Notes under the pieces: model-generated
Seen by the model: the letters and a program-made list of their open reading frames with translations, nothing else
What the model was told of the DNA's origin: nothing
Databases searched by the model: none
Translations under genes and position numbers: made by a program
Origin: Balanoglossus misakiensis
Taxonomy: Eukaryota > Hemichordata
Length of the DNA: 64,000 bases
Direction: 5' to 3'
Assembly: GCA_040954595.2 (NCBI GenBank)
Contig: CM082585.2
Span: 9,548,001 to 9,612,000 of the forward strand
Part shown: positions 32,801 through 45,400 of the stretch, piece after piece
Position numbering within the stretch: the stretch's first letter is position 1
Layout: each line of letters starts with the position of its first letter

Positions 32801-34866
32801 TAAACTGACCAAGAATAAACGTGAACATAAGGGTCAATGATCAGAAAAACCATAACTATGATCTGATAATTTTGATTCCAACAATCTCAAACTTGAATTC
32901 AGCAATTACAGTACATGTACGACCAAAACAGACAGGAAAATTTCCTGATTGATGAAAAAAGTCAAGAACAGTAAAAATGAACAGCCACTGAACACAACTG
33001 TTACCATGGAAAACAATGTGACCCAACAAAGGTGACAAATGTGTAGGGTAGATCTCATTGGCTGATTGGTGCAAATGTGTGATACATGCTTCATATGCAA
33101 CCAGTCAGTACCTGTGTTGCGAACAATTTTCAAAGACCATTCTATAAGAATCATTCTGATTGGCCCGCTGACTTCTCATCGTCAAATAATGCCACAGCAG
33201 CAGCCAATGAGATTTCTTCACACACAACAGTACAAGTACAGACTAACAACACCGACATACTCGTATGAAACACTCAACACAGAGATATGGGTGCAACCCC
33301 AAATGGAAAACTCTGCTTACTTGTTGGGGTCACTTTTAGAAACGCTGCTTCACGTGAACGAAAACAGTGAAAGTGAACTTTCATTAAAAATGTTCATTAT
33401 TGTATGTTAGTACAATCTGAAAGTTCGATAGGTCAATTCAATTTTGAATCACTATCCTAACATTTAAAATATCTCTATGATTTTTATTCAACCTAATCCT
33501 ACAATTGACTTCTTTGCTTCTTATAGCCTAATCTGTACTTTGGAACAGAAAATGAAAATGAATATCATCACTCACAACAGAAATGAAATGCCACAAACTC
33601 CATGGTAACACAGGATGATGTTTCATGATATATGATATGATGGTCAACAGAATGTTGGGTACAGACATTATGTTACAAGGAAGTGAAGGTGACCACAAAT
33701 GACAATGTATGTGGCAATTAATTCTGCTGTCCAATCAGATTAGTCCTTCATAAATCTAGCAAAGCTCAAAGGCTTTGCTGACAAACAGATATGACACAGA
33801 AAAGGTTATACAAAATAAGTGTTGATGCTGTCAATTATAAACGCATGACATTACTCTTAGTTGTTAGGTGCAAGATATATGCATTATATTTGGAAGAATG
33901 CTAATACCTGGGTACTGTGGTCAAATATGTCATCAACCGTAAGAAATCCTTATCTGATATTGTGTTGAACACTGGACAATCTGGAAGAGTGACGATAGGG
34001 AAACCTTCTTCTGTACATGAACCTAAATGAAGAAATTGAAAACAAAAATTAACTTCCCCTTCTATGGATATGTGATGAAATCATACTCACATCAGTCGTA
34101 TTTACCAATGAAAGTAGGGGGTGAAAGGTTCATATTGAAATGTGAACTCCACACTAACTGTCAAAGGCAAAAAACCTTGTATGGTATTATCATGAGAGCC
34201 ACTGATCTCGAGGGAAGACATCTTTTTTTAATGCAAGAGTCATGTACAGACAGACATAATTATCCATATGAAAATAATGACTGAACGCATTCTGCATGGT
34301 GGAGTACTTGTCCAGCCGTGTGCAGGTGAATGGTGCCCAGTACAGAATATATAATGATTTACTGATTTTTCTTATTATTTTGCTGACTTTTAAGGTCATC
34401 TCAAACTGTTGTCTTTATTCACCATGGCCAAGATATTTGCACCTGCTTTTTATCACACTTTCATAATGAACAGATGCAAATTAATTTGATAATTTATAGC
34501 ATGCATTTTAGAAATACATTAACTAGAAAGCAGAGGGAAAAAAACATGATAATTAAAAACAGCAATAATCGGTAAACTGACCCTTGTACATTGATAAGCA
34601 GCTGCTATCTAAAAAAAGCATGGTATTAAACATTTTATTTTGCAAATGGCAGCTACAATTTGATAATAAGCAGAGCAGATGTAAACAGACATGTCTCTCA
34701 AGGACAACATATACCAAACAAATTCGAGAGAAAAAAATTAGACTTTCGATGAGGAAAAATATTCTTGCAGAAAGTATTATTTGCACATACCTGCAACATA
34801 AGCAACTCTGGCTTGCAGTAACTCAGCGACATCTAGTATTTTTATCTCATCTTCATTCTTGGCCAT
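20862..34866 (-). CDS. MCF2L: Dbl-family Rho guanine nucleotide exchange factor, DBS/MCF2L type
   Basis: Exons (minus order): 34791-34877, 33908-34022, 32714-32804, 32442-32555, 31741-31857, 31252-31529, 31023-31137, 30787-30906, 30382-30573, 29918-30109, 28258-28524, 28035-28138, 23810-23992, 23602-23671, 23312-23410, 23078-23170, 22771-22896, 22366-22572, 22125-22217, 21917-21995, 21673-21757, 21271-21490, 20862-21119. Read from the ATG at 34866 this gives 1097 residues in phase. Domains in order: Sec14/CRAL-TRIO (residues about 10-160; [22 protein letters not shown]), spectrin-like repeats (about 170-480; [17 protein letters not shown]), a Pro/Ser-rich linker, DH (about 595-780; [24 protein letters not shown]), PH (about 785-910; [10 protein letters not shown]) and C-terminal SH3 (about 1015-1075). 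This order is that of DBS, which activates Cdc42/RhoA at membranes. The symbol assumes MCF2L rather than the paralogous MCF2 or MCF2L2, which invertebrates may not separate. Confidence 0.92.
24016..28018 (+). repeat. 4-kb tetranucleotide satellite, (ATTC)n interspersed with ATTGGATC
   Basis: Practically every base fits either ATTC or the 8-mer ATTGGATC (ATTG+GATC), so the whole array keeps a 4-bp register. Runs of about 1 to 13 ATTC units separate single or double ATTGGATC units. Rare variants are AATC, ATTGGATT (26146, 27070, 27870), ATTGGGTC (25850, 26738), and ATCC/GACC. The array fills the intron 23993-28034 of the RhoGEF, leaving only about 23 unique bases on the acceptor side and about 16 on the donor side. 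The plus strand lacks stop codons in all three frames, so long [12 protein letters not shown] open frames of about 1370 codons arise; the minus (sense) strand has TGA in every frame. Confidence 0.97.
28525..29917 (-). other. RhoGEF intron
   Basis: About 1.4 kb between the linker exon and the last spectrin-region exon. It contains a short inverted-repeat element at 29031-29117. Nothing else is recognised. Confidence 0.6.
29031..29117. mobile_element. Possible short inverted-repeat element, TTTAAAGGTA termini
   Basis: An 87-bp segment bounded by TTTAAAGGTA at 29031-29040 and its exact complement TACCTTTAAA at 29108-29117. Inner GTTAGGGG and CCCCCTAG blocks also pair. It could fold as a hairpin or be a MITE; no clear target duplication was identified. 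Confidence 0.4.
31182..31230 (+). mobile_element. TTAA-type MITE copy, internally deleted
   Basis: In a RhoGEF intron. It starts with a degenerate CCCCTCACC, keeps TTTTCTATGGTAAGG, ends GGGTGAAAGGG, and is followed by TTAT. About 49 bp, so shorter than the 85-bp standard. Confidence 0.55.
31631..31715 (+). mobile_element. 85-bp TTAA-type MITE copy
   Basis: In the RhoGEF intron 31530-31740. It begins CCCTTTCACTGCC and ends GGGGGTGAAAGGG, with exactly the same 85-bp length as the 14326 copy. Its flanks are TCAA and TTAT, that is, decayed TTAA duplications. Its core keeps GGTCCAAACCCATTGT. Confidence 0.78.
32805..33907 (-). other. RhoGEF intron
   Basis: 1.1 kb between two CRAL-TRIO exons. No repeat or coding sequence is recognised. 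The open frames over 32856-33410 on both strands have no similarity known to me. Confidence 0.55.
34023..34790 (-). other. RhoGEF intron
   Basis: Unremarkable AT-rich intron between the first two CRAL-TRIO exons. A solitary right MITE end (GGGGGTGAAAGG near 34119-34131) is visible. Confidence 0.5.
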
Positions 34867-34877
34867 TATCAACCCAT

Positions 34878-37800
34878 CTGAAAGATGTACGAAAGAAGGT
34901 CATGGGTAAGTCAAAAGTTCAATGTCACACTGTGCTCTCAAGCATTCACTTCACTGCATCCAGGAAGGAGTTGACTGCAAATATAGACGTGTTGTCAGCA
35001 CTGACGGGAATTTGTTCCCCATACACGCAATCGAAATGAACTATTGCACTCTCAGATTCCGAACCTGATAGCAGTATATAGGCAGCAATGTAACTGTATC
35101 TATAAGTATATTACACAAAACAGATAAAGTTTACAATGAAATAGGCAAAACAGGTATTTCAAATGAGTTGCATCTTGGGAGCTGACATTATCAATGTTTT
35201 GGCAGACGATACAGTAAACAGCAAACCAGATCATACGATTGATTGATTTCCAATCAATAGATCAATACGATACACAAGCAGATATGATGCTGAGCACAGA
35301 ATTTTTTTCACAACAAAAACCTTACATGGTTGTCCGAGTATTAACCCGCCTCAGTTGAAAACCTGTGATTTGCTAGTATTAAAATGCAAGATCTTCTTCG
35401 TACAGGGCAGATGGGGTCCCGACAGCGAAATAGACGCCTAGTGTCATCAACACCCAACAGACGCAGTATGAGTAAATAGCGCTGCTTGCTTGACCAATAC
35501 AAAGTCCAAATAGGTGATGACTATGCCAATTATAGGCCTGAATAATGACAGACCGACTCATGTGATTGAAACTTATCAGAAAAGGGAAGAATGACAGAAA
35601 CTGTACTAAATTTAACAGCCTCTCACTGGTTTTGTTGTCATACTCATTTCCTTTCACTGGTATACTTTCGAAAACATTTTTAGGGATGACATTACGAGTA
35701 AATATCTATATACAAATGTATTGTGTGATGTTCCTTGGCACTGTTACATTATTTCCGGGAAAAGACAACAACTTCCATACATGGCTTGAAGAATTTTACT
35801 GTTGAGTGAGAGGGATGATTTTTATAAAATACAAAAAGCCAAAAGTTACAGCTAACAGACCAATGATACCGAACATGAAGACTTAAGTTGCGAAAAATGG
35901 AGCAAATCTCACCTGTGACACACAACTGTAGAATATTTGAGTTTAACTGTGTGTTTATAAACAGGTACAATATCTGAATCTTTGCATAAGCTACAGATTG
36001 CGATCAACGCAAGGTTACTGATATTACATTAGGTCGGCTGACACACTGACTATTCAATGGTCATAAAATTACACAATGGTCATTGTCAGGTGCCGGTGGA
36101 TGGAAAATGAAATCACAAAACGAGAAGCGGTCATGATTTCTGGGAATTTCTGAGGAAACACCGTTCAGACGGTGGACATATAAAGAGAACGGGACTTTCC
36201 AAAAAAGTTATTGTGGCAGGTGACTGAATAAAGTCCGCAAGGTTATTTAGTATTACCACATGTTAACAGATACAATTGTAGTCCGCTTAGAAAACATATC
36301 TTGGTGTAGACATTAATCACAATCCAAACTCAGACACTAGAATTACCTGGAAAGACGAGAATGACAGACATTTTTAGCGATTCACCCACAGTCACAGCAT
36401 GGTTCCAAAGAAGCCCTTGAGGGGGGTTAGAGCACTAAGAGCCGACATAGCAGGGACAACAAGAGGTAAAGTTGCACTGACCGGATTAAAAGTCTCAAAT
36501 AATTACACAAAACAAGCAAGGTAAAAGCCAGGAAGGCCATCTCTACTGTTCCACAGACATGACCTGTGTTAAGGTCACATTGGTGTGTTTCCTGTACTTA
36601 TACACGACTCGGGTAATTCAAGCCAGGATTTCACTAATGTCAAATCTTTTGTACTGTTTCTACAGACAATTGTCCGGACAAGTGTCCGCTGGATAAAACA
36701 GCCCACACCTTTTATTCGTTCTTTCTGTTGGCAACTTTGTCATTCGGTATCCGCTATATGACTAACTACAAACATCCTGTGAAATTTTTTCGCACCTTTA
36801 AAAATCCTTTTCTGTGCTAATATTCATTAAAACCTATAAAAATGTAAATCAACATGTATTTTCAAAATGTGACCTATTTAACTCAAAATGTCATGGCAAC
36901 CATGTTTTTTTCTATGCAAAATTGTAATTTTTTTTTTATAAAAATGACAACCCCGCCTGAAAATACAATCAACTCTTCAGAATGCATCTGCTATTCAATA
37001 GCTATTTTTTCGCACCACGTGGCGGATTTGGCCTGAATTCGCCTTTCATGATCCTTCAAAGTGCAGATTGCCAATAGACGGCGAAATAACCCACGACAGC
37101 TTCACTAATACCTCAAATGAAAATCCCTAAGCACCATTTTGCTGATTTGTGTCTGGGTCACTGATTACTTTCAATTGGGTCAGCCCAATAACGAATACTT
37201 TGTATACACAGTGAATATCTGGATTAAAAACAGAAATTCCGCTTCATGCATGTACAAATTATGCCCAGTATAAATGGTTGTTATTTCTCGTTCCGTCATA
37301 TGTGGCGTAACTATGGTGACTGTGAGTGAAATGGTTTTGGAATGATTCATACAAAATAAATTGTCAGTGTGAGTGTACAATATCACAAAGAAGTGAAAAA
37401 GAGATAAAATATCTCCACACACAACACAATGCAATATTTTCGCAACAAACATGATCATTTTTGGCCTACCTTATCAGACAAACGTTTTGACAGAATATTG
37501 ATTTTTTAATCGTAATAGAATGGAATATAGATTAATAAACAATTGCACGGGCAATTAGCAAATGCATGAAATAATTTGTACTGTGAAGTATGGATTTATT
37601 TTGTCTGGTAGTTGTGAGATCAGGTAACTGAAAATAAACAGAATTTTTTTTGTATAAAAAATGACAGCACAGGAAATTGAATATTTGATAGTGCACAGTG
37701 ATATCTCCCATGCCCCAGTGGATGGTGACATATTTCAACGTGTATTGTTCATTATGTTAGATATTTTCATGCAAAAATATTTCTGCACATCTGACGATAT

Positions 37801-40148
37801 TAATTTCAATTTAACCTCTATAGCAGAAGTTCAATGCTCTTCTTTTATCACTACAATGAACCCCATTCATTATCCTTAAAGTCGACAATTTAATTTATGC
37901 ACCATAATTCATCGTATGCATTCATACGATGGAAAGTCTAGCCTTCAATTTAGCGTTCAACATCTCGCAAACGACATTTATCTGTAAAATTTCAGTCCAC
38001 ACTTTCATGATTTTTGTGATTTTCACTTCATATGATACACTTTCAAATTGTAACAGATAAGTGACATGTTTGGACAACACTCTATCTTCACAATAATTAA
38101 CATCCAACAATGACCTTTTATAAAAATAAATATTCAAAGCCAGTTTGCTTTGTCACAGATTTTATGAACATTGTCAATCATACAAAAAAAAAATATAGTA
38201 TCAAGTATTATTACACTACACAGAAAATTAACATTTGAAGTATATTCTAAATAGATTTTTCTTGAAATTTTCACTTCTGAAATTAAACGGTTGTTTTTGA
38301 TCAGTATTTTTTTTTAGAATAAATTATTTTGTACATAAACTAGTGCATGGGGGATTAAGTCAAGAATGAACATGTGTTCTGCCTACTCGTAAATACACAC
38401 AACCACCTCCATATTTTCAAAGCACTAAATATAGTCTGCCAGTGAGTCGGTATTGATTTCCACGATATCAATATTCCAGACACTCGTTCCAATAATAGTA
38501 ATAATATGCCATTCAACCTCCCGACTGCAATCTCAGAAGTCACATGACCTACCTTCAGCCAACAAATTGCAACTTCAGGTGTGCAAAACGCTAGATTTGC
38601 TGCGACTGAAATCCGGACTGCAAGGTAAGCTCCGATACAAAAATATGTGCCATGAATTGATACAGTATGTAGTGTCAGTCACGGACAGACCTGACGTGAC
38701 TCATCTGAGCATGCTCAGTGGGGTTCGCCTTCCAGGCCAATATATATCTGCCTCACGTTCAGAAAGCCTTGTTCAGTTGTACACAATAACATTACATGTC
38801 ATTGAAAATCTCAATTTGATGGAGGTTGAAATCATTCACTGCCTTTCGTGTCAAGTGCTGAGCTAATAACTGCACTGTGCACTTTTCAACGTCTTTTAAA
38901 GCCTTTCTTCATTAATTATCGTAAGTCTGGCAAACCTAATTAAAGAAAACGCTCATGACGTTAATCGCAATTAGTTTCACTTTCCAATTTGCATGAAAGT
39001 GCATCACAAATGTTAGTTATTTTCCCCAAAATCTCTGAATCATTATCCTACAGTGTGACCTCAATACTACTGTTACCATAGTTTCTGTGCAAATCATTTT
39101 TCGTATGCACACTGAAAATCAGCATTTTACCTGAATTACGACACAAAATACTGTGTGAATATATGACATGTTAGAGAGAAGAAAAACCAACAAAGCCTCA
39201 TTAAATGGGTATAACAATTTCAATGGATCACTTTACTCCAATTTTCTCTGTGTCCGCTAGTGAGAACTTAATTTCCGAAAGCTTTTTTGAAAAACATATT
39301 GCCAATTCTGCAATCTGCACTCAACCTGACCTCCCCTGTGATTAATGAGATGAGCCACGTACTCAATACAGGCAGCCACAGTTCATAGTCACAGTAATAC
39401 ATTTTGTTGCCATACATTACTTGCCTGTGGATATAACACTATTATGTTTAACCAGAGGTAGTAGCAAATCAAGACTTCGACACAGCTGTGATTGATCGCC
39501 TAATTTTCCGCTGCAGTGACTCATCACAGAACTAATCTCATTTGCAAATACAAAATAGCTGCAATTAGGTGTGCTGGATGTCATAATTGACCCAAAAAAT
39601 GCACACTCTTGAACAAGATGGCATATTAATCAAATATTACTTGAACGGGATGCAAAATTTGGAAATATGGATTTGTATATATATGCAAGGATTTCTTTTC
39701 TTTCAATATTTGATATGGGGAATGCTGTATCTTGCAAGCACTGTGTATCAGCTGGGACCACAAACAATGCACAGTCTATAATCATATCAGTATACAGATG
39801 TAAAAAGTCACATGGATGAATGGAAGGACAAAATTGCCTGGGTGGGACAAAATAACACAAGTTTCTAGAAAACATTTTAAGCATATGTTTTATTGGGAAC
39901 AAAGAGTGATGATCAGCTGACCACAAGGCTTCAACAAGCCTGCTAAAAACTCTAACACAAATCGTATGAGTTTGCACGCTGCTTTTGTAAACATCACACT
40001 TGTTCACTTCATTCTGACTATATATTGAGGATTATTTCATGTAATATGTACAGATGTAGGGCCGATGCAGATAACTTTAAGGAAAAACATAAAAGCTGAC
40101 ATAACATTTGATAGAATAATTTAATCTGCAAGTACGGTGGCCTGCAGC
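34878..40148. other. Upstream/intronic DNA of the RhoGEF
   Basis: About 5.3 kb without a recognised exon. If the distal exon at 49334-49625 is used, this is part of a 14.5-kb first intron; otherwise it contains an unseen 5' exon and promoter. A kappaB-like decamer GGGACTTTCC is at 36191-36200. A 137-codon open frame at 38453-38866 (+) has no recognised similarity and unremarkable composition. The 3' UTR of the acetyltransferase should lie near 39.9-40.1 kb. Confidence 0.4.
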
Positions 40149-41328
40149 TCACAGTCTCTTGAACCGTAACACAACTCCTTTGTTTTCAGGAGGCATGTCA
40201 CGAATCGGTCTATGACCGCGACTCTCAAAAGTGGTGTAAGGCTCAATATCGCCCACTTGAACGAATCCCGGCACCCTCGCAAAGACATGCTGCGAAACGG
40301 GACCAGTCAGCATGGTGAAGACCGCACGGGCACCTTCCGACTTCCCCAGCTCGATGCTCTCGTGCAACAGCCGCTTCAAGATGCCGTGTCCATGGTAACC
40401 GTCGCTCACGCCGACCATGAACAGCTCCATGCACTTGCCGCCGTCAGAGAACAGCTTCGTGACTTCGTCCAGGTGATAAAACCGCTTTTCCACATGCCCT
40501 AACATGTCGATTATCGGTCGGAGCGGTTTCAAGATTGGTTCCTCGCCAAACAGCCCCTGATTGGGCGCCGAGTCGAAGACGAAGGATGCTTGGAATCCGA
40601 TCACCTTCTCCAGTTTGGTGTCCACGGCGACGGTGGATATGTCGTCGTCCAGGCAGCGGTTCACAGCGATGGTGTTGAAGCGATAGAGGGACTCCACAGG
40701 CACTCTCAAATAATGCGTCATCGGCTCGTGTTGCAGGAAAGTGTTTGTCAGCAGCTCTATAGCTTCTCTTGTTTGGTGTCTCTGGAATTTTCCATATTCC
40801 AGACTGACATCACCTGATTCATATCTGGAAGAGAAAACAGATTCAAAATTGTCAGATGCATCATCCTTCAAAAATGTTTACCTTCTCATCAGGTAGGAAT
40901 GTGTGTGGGGGTGGGAGTGCAGTTTTCCATCTTTAACCCTTCCACCCCTTCATCCACAATCTTTTGGTTCAGCCTCACTGGTTTCAGAGGTTCAAGATCA
41001 CCCCATGTAAAAGGATGTAGGGGAAACATGTTAAAGATATGTCTCCCATGAAAATACTGCCACAGAACACAATCATTAGACAAGAATTTGAAAGCATATG
41101 CTTATTGCTCCAGGGCCAATGTGTGATCTCTGCCAACCTCAATGAAAGCATCAGATGTTTTTTGAAGATCTTTAGCTTAATATCCTACCTTTGTCCTCCA
41201 CTCACGAGTCGATGCTGATGAGGATCGTTCAGTAAATTATACCCTGGTGGTTTTCGGGCGATCATCACTGATACGCAGAGGGATTTCACGAGATGGACTG
41301 ATGGTCGACGAGGCATTGCAGCCAACAT
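40149..41328 (-). CDS. GNAT-family arylalkylamine N-acetyltransferase-like protein
   Basis: Two coding exons, 41189-41328 and 40149-40824, join in phase to 271 residues. The acetyl-CoA binding signature (R/Q-x-x-G-x-G/A type) is seen as G-V-S-D-G-Y-H-G-H-G-I, with G-Y-H-G-H-G at about 189-194, preceded by the beta4 strand M-E-L-F-M-V. Upstream, the E-L-L-T-N-T-F-L-Q-H-E-P-M pattern resembles the N-terminal helix of insect dopamine/arylalkylamine NAT-like enzymes. Such enzymes acetylate biogenic amines or related substrates using acetyl-CoA; the actual substrate cannot be told. The first exon is basic and hydroxylated with few acidic residues (M-L-A-A-M-P-R-R-P-S-V-H-L-V-K-S), like a mitochondrial presequence, but this is inference. 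An acceptor just before the ATG and a donor GTAAGTATC at about 41916-41924 suggest a non-coding first exon ending at 41925. The intron carries a degenerate TTAA MITE. Confidence 0.8.
40937..41030 (+). mobile_element. TTAA-type MITE copy (degenerate)
   Basis: In the acetyltransferase intron. TTAA at 40933-40936 precedes CCCTTCCACCCC. The core keeps TTTTGGTTCAGCC, and the right side ends in a decayed GTAGGGGAAACATG before another TTAA at 41031-41034. Confidence 0.55.
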
Positions 41329-42372
41329 GGCGATGCTGGTTCTCTGTCCGAAAATAAAATAGCAAAATGTTAGTGATATTTTCGCAGCCCTGGTGAAATC
41401 TACTCTTGCTTTACCCTGGCTAGCTCCAAAGACCCTAGATAATCGGCTGAATTATTTCACGTTTTACAGCCGGTAGACGCAACGCTCTGAATGCTTGAAC
41501 ATTTCCCACATCCTAAAGCATTTATTTCTTTTTCATTTTGTGTAATTTACTTTCCAGGGTTCTGCCTAGATACAGGTAGCCTTTCATTGTTTACCCTCGA
41601 AGCATTCTGAATCAGCTGAACAAAACATCTATCCCATGTCTATAGACGTCTTCTCACAAACACTTAACAGACGTGCATTGTGTACCCTTATGTACACTTT
41701 GCAATATGTGAGTTACATGCTCATTACTCCAAGACTTTTAAAGCTCTTATGCCTAAACAAAGCTATCGACATGCAAAACAATATACTGGACCCTTATAAA
41801 CACACAGAAATTACAAATAAACTGAGATACGTTTATGAGATTGCGGGAGCAAATCTCATGATGCTTTGCTTGATTATGGAGGGCATAAACTAAGCTCAAT
41901 GATGGATATAAAATTGATACTTACGTATTTTATCTGCGCCAGACAGGTATACAAAATCTTCTTTGCACCGGTAACATAGAATATTTTCTCAAGACTGTCT
42001 GTGGCTGTCGGCTATACAGTCTTCCAGCTCATCAGACGTCTTCAGAAAATGTCAGGGGTTTCTTTTCTTTTTTTAAATCCATTCTTATTGGCTGACGGTG
42101 TTTTACAGACATCGCTGGGGACTTTGTGGCAAAGGTCAGTCTCATGAAGAAATTATACACGTGCTATTTACGTCTCAGAGATTCTGGAATCATTATGTAT
42201 TCGCGCAGCGTTTTGAGTGCATTGCATGCAAGTTTGTTTCCCTTTTTGACTTTTTCGTGACATATTATTCATGAAGCCTGACATAAACGCATTCGCTGCG
42301 ATGATTGATATCAATAATTTACAAAGAAAGTTTTCCAGTGAAGTCCTGGTGATATTTCTGATATTTTGAAAA

Positions 42373-42466
42373 CCCTTTCACCCTCATTCAAGTGTAGTTT
42401 GGTCCGAATCTTTTGTTTTCTATGGTAAAGTTGGACCTTTAGAAGGAGAAGGTAGGGGTGAAAGGG
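42373..42466 (+). mobile_element. TTAA-type MITE copy, 94 bp
   Basis: Begins CCCTTTCACCCTC and ends GTAGGGGTGAAAGGG. The core has GTTTGGTCCGAATC, TTTTCTATGGTAAAGTTGGA and ACCTTTAGAAGG blocks. Flanks are AAAA and TCAA, decayed duplications. Confidence 0.75.
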
Positions 42467-45400
42467 TCAATGATTTTGAACTGTGAATGCGCAGTCATCT
42501 TATATCAAATGACCAGAAATGATGGCTGGATATCAAACTGACTTCATTTGGAAGTATACAGTATAGATATCACACAGCTTGTACACTTATTTTTACCAAC
42601 ATGCATCAACATGTTAATACTATATTACAACAGCAGTTTATGTGTGTTATGTGTGTGGTGGTTGTTCCAGATTGACCCGTGTGACCTGACCAGGTTGCGA
42701 ACTCAGACAGGGGAATTGTTCATGCATAAGAAAGCCGGCATACAGTTGAATCATGGACAACAGTCTCTTTCTAATGAAATGCCCCATTTATGGCTTCACA
42801 TCATGCAAGTTGTACACCCACTCTAGAGGGCGCTCAGCACATGCGGCAATCATGTGCGGCAATTAATGCATACAACTTTCTATCACCAGTTCGCAGCGAC
42901 TTTAGTGTCAAACAAATCTGATGCTGTACTGTTCATTGTGCCAGAAATAAAATGTAAACAGACAATATGAAAGTTACAGATTAGGAAACTAAAATTCTTA
43001 CTTTATAATTCATACTACATATTAAAATAATATGTTTATACTACGGTAGTCTATATTTTTTATTGTTTCCCGGTTTGGAAATTTCAACAGCAAAATGAAT
43101 TCCTAGTATTAAAATGTAAAGCCCACACAGAAGTATTTACTACTGTAGTGTAAGTGTTCACAGTTGCTTACACTGAGCTGTAGATCTGACCTGATTGATG
43201 CCGAGATCGCTGTCACATCGATCTTGTCAGGGGTGGACTTATCCCAATTACATGTGCCAAACGCACACATTATGAAGTGAACGGATTTGCATTTTAAAGT
43301 CTAATCTGGCTAATAACAGCGATCAGGTGCTATTCCCCGGGGACATTACCCCGCTGATGTTCATTTCGCAGAGTTGACCTGAATTCACCTTTTCAAGGTC
43401 ACCATCTGGTTCACTCGGGGTTCGCGACATAATCTCTGAGTCAGAACCTACTCGGTTCACTTGACAGGTGAGGTTGAAACAAACACAGAAATCGACGTCC
43501 TGCACGCCCCTCTCTCTCAGTCTGTCTGTAGCAGTCTCTCATAAAATACACGCATCTCGTTCCTTTGATATGGAAATAAACACTTTATATACTTCATTCC
43601 CTAATACCTTTTAATGGACAGGGAAACGTATTTCATCACAATAGGAATTCCAGAGTTCCTACAGCAGCCACCCAGGCTCCTCAGAAATCACTGAATTCAA
43701 TCAAATAATCTCTGAAGTCAAGAGATTACTTTTTTATATAACACAGTTTTAATCATCTGGTAGAAATATGAGTAGCATGGTTGATTTTTAAGTTGAAAAA
43801 TAAGATCATTCTGCGACGTTGATCCGTTCCATATAACATCGGTTCTTTTGAAGAACGGTGAGTCTCATACATGATGTTCCCTTATTGAACAGTTGTGGGG
43901 GTGCATTCAATTACTCCCTCACTTTTCCAATATCGGCAATCTGGTGCCAGCAGGACGTTATGAGACTTCATTTTTTAATAAGATCATCTTGCTAGACGTA
44001 GAGTGACACAAGGAAAGATACGGACCTGAAAGTACTACACAGCCTGTTGAGAATATCAATTACAGGGTAACATGAGGACAGGCCAGTGACTTGTCCCAAC
44101 AACCTGAACTTGCTTGTTTCAGTCAAACCTGTGTTAATAGGGGCCACATATGCCAATCAAATGATATTACTTTCATTAATTAGTAATGGATTTTCCAAGG
44201 CTTTCTACAAAACACGAAAACTTTAATATGATTTAAGATATGCATTAGAAACAAATGATGTAGTGATAGAATCAAATTAAATGCATCGATATTATGGTTG
44301 TGCAGAGAGATAGATAAATCAATAAAACCAGGATATGATAAATAACATTAATTTGATCATCATGTGGTTATTTCATTAAATTTTCATAATCTATCATTTA
44401 TTTCCAAATATACATGTACTTTGCTACGAAAAAGGTGTCTGTTGTTTTCTATATTTACACCTTGCGGTTGACGTATTTGACACATCTGTTTCATTTATTA
44501 TTTATAGCTCGCGATTTAATTATGTGCAATACAGTTGCAGTTCTAAACTGTGGATTATATAACCTTATCAGACACTTAATCAAAACTAATGTGTTGGCAA
44601 TATGTTTCTCGGCTCAAGATTATCTCTTCTGTTTTTTGTGACACATCGATTTTAGTAGTATTGATGCATTATGCTGCTTCACCTGTTCAAGGTTCACACG
44701 ATACACTAGCTGGTATTAAAGAGTATGTCCAGTCATTCGATAAGTTGACGTATAAAATGGCAATTTATGGATAACTGGAGACAAAATCTGAGTATGTCGC
44801 TCTAAATTTCTGTTGGATCGACAAATGTGAACAACGTTATTATGAATAACAAATGAACCGGTTGCCCAGCATGTATTATTCATTCAATACTAACATCCTT
44901 CTTATCACTAACACCCTTTGTCTGCTCTGAAGTGGCTGTCTCTCTCCACCATCAGTACCGCCCGAGAAAACAGCGACAACGTCACAACATCTAAATGTCA
45001 ATATGCAACTGCTCGCATCAATCACCCACATTACGTCAAATGACCGACTGACTCGGAGATGCTGGGATGATCTTGCACCCCCGAGCAATCGATACAAAGT
45101 GCAGTCTTATTTTGACATCAAGTATGCACATTTTCATAGCGTGCCCTCATTGGAGACTTCACCCGAGGGCACAAGCATGGTTTATCTGATATGCATGTCC
45201 CTCCAGTCAAGTCCTGGAATATTCATAAAATCTATGCTCGTGACAAAATATCATACACTGCAAAGGTTAATCCAGTCGCAGATAATCATCATATTTAAAA
45301 TATATTTTCTGACTCTCACACACACAAAAATCTGGATGCCTTGTCCAATTGTCCTTTGAGCTAAAATCATCATTTTTGAATCATTTCTTCAATTACTCAC

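Noticed and set aside
38453-38866. A 137-codon plus-strand open frame in the gene-poor region
   Set aside because: No recognised domain, composition like its surroundings, and no splice partner; length is compatible with chance.
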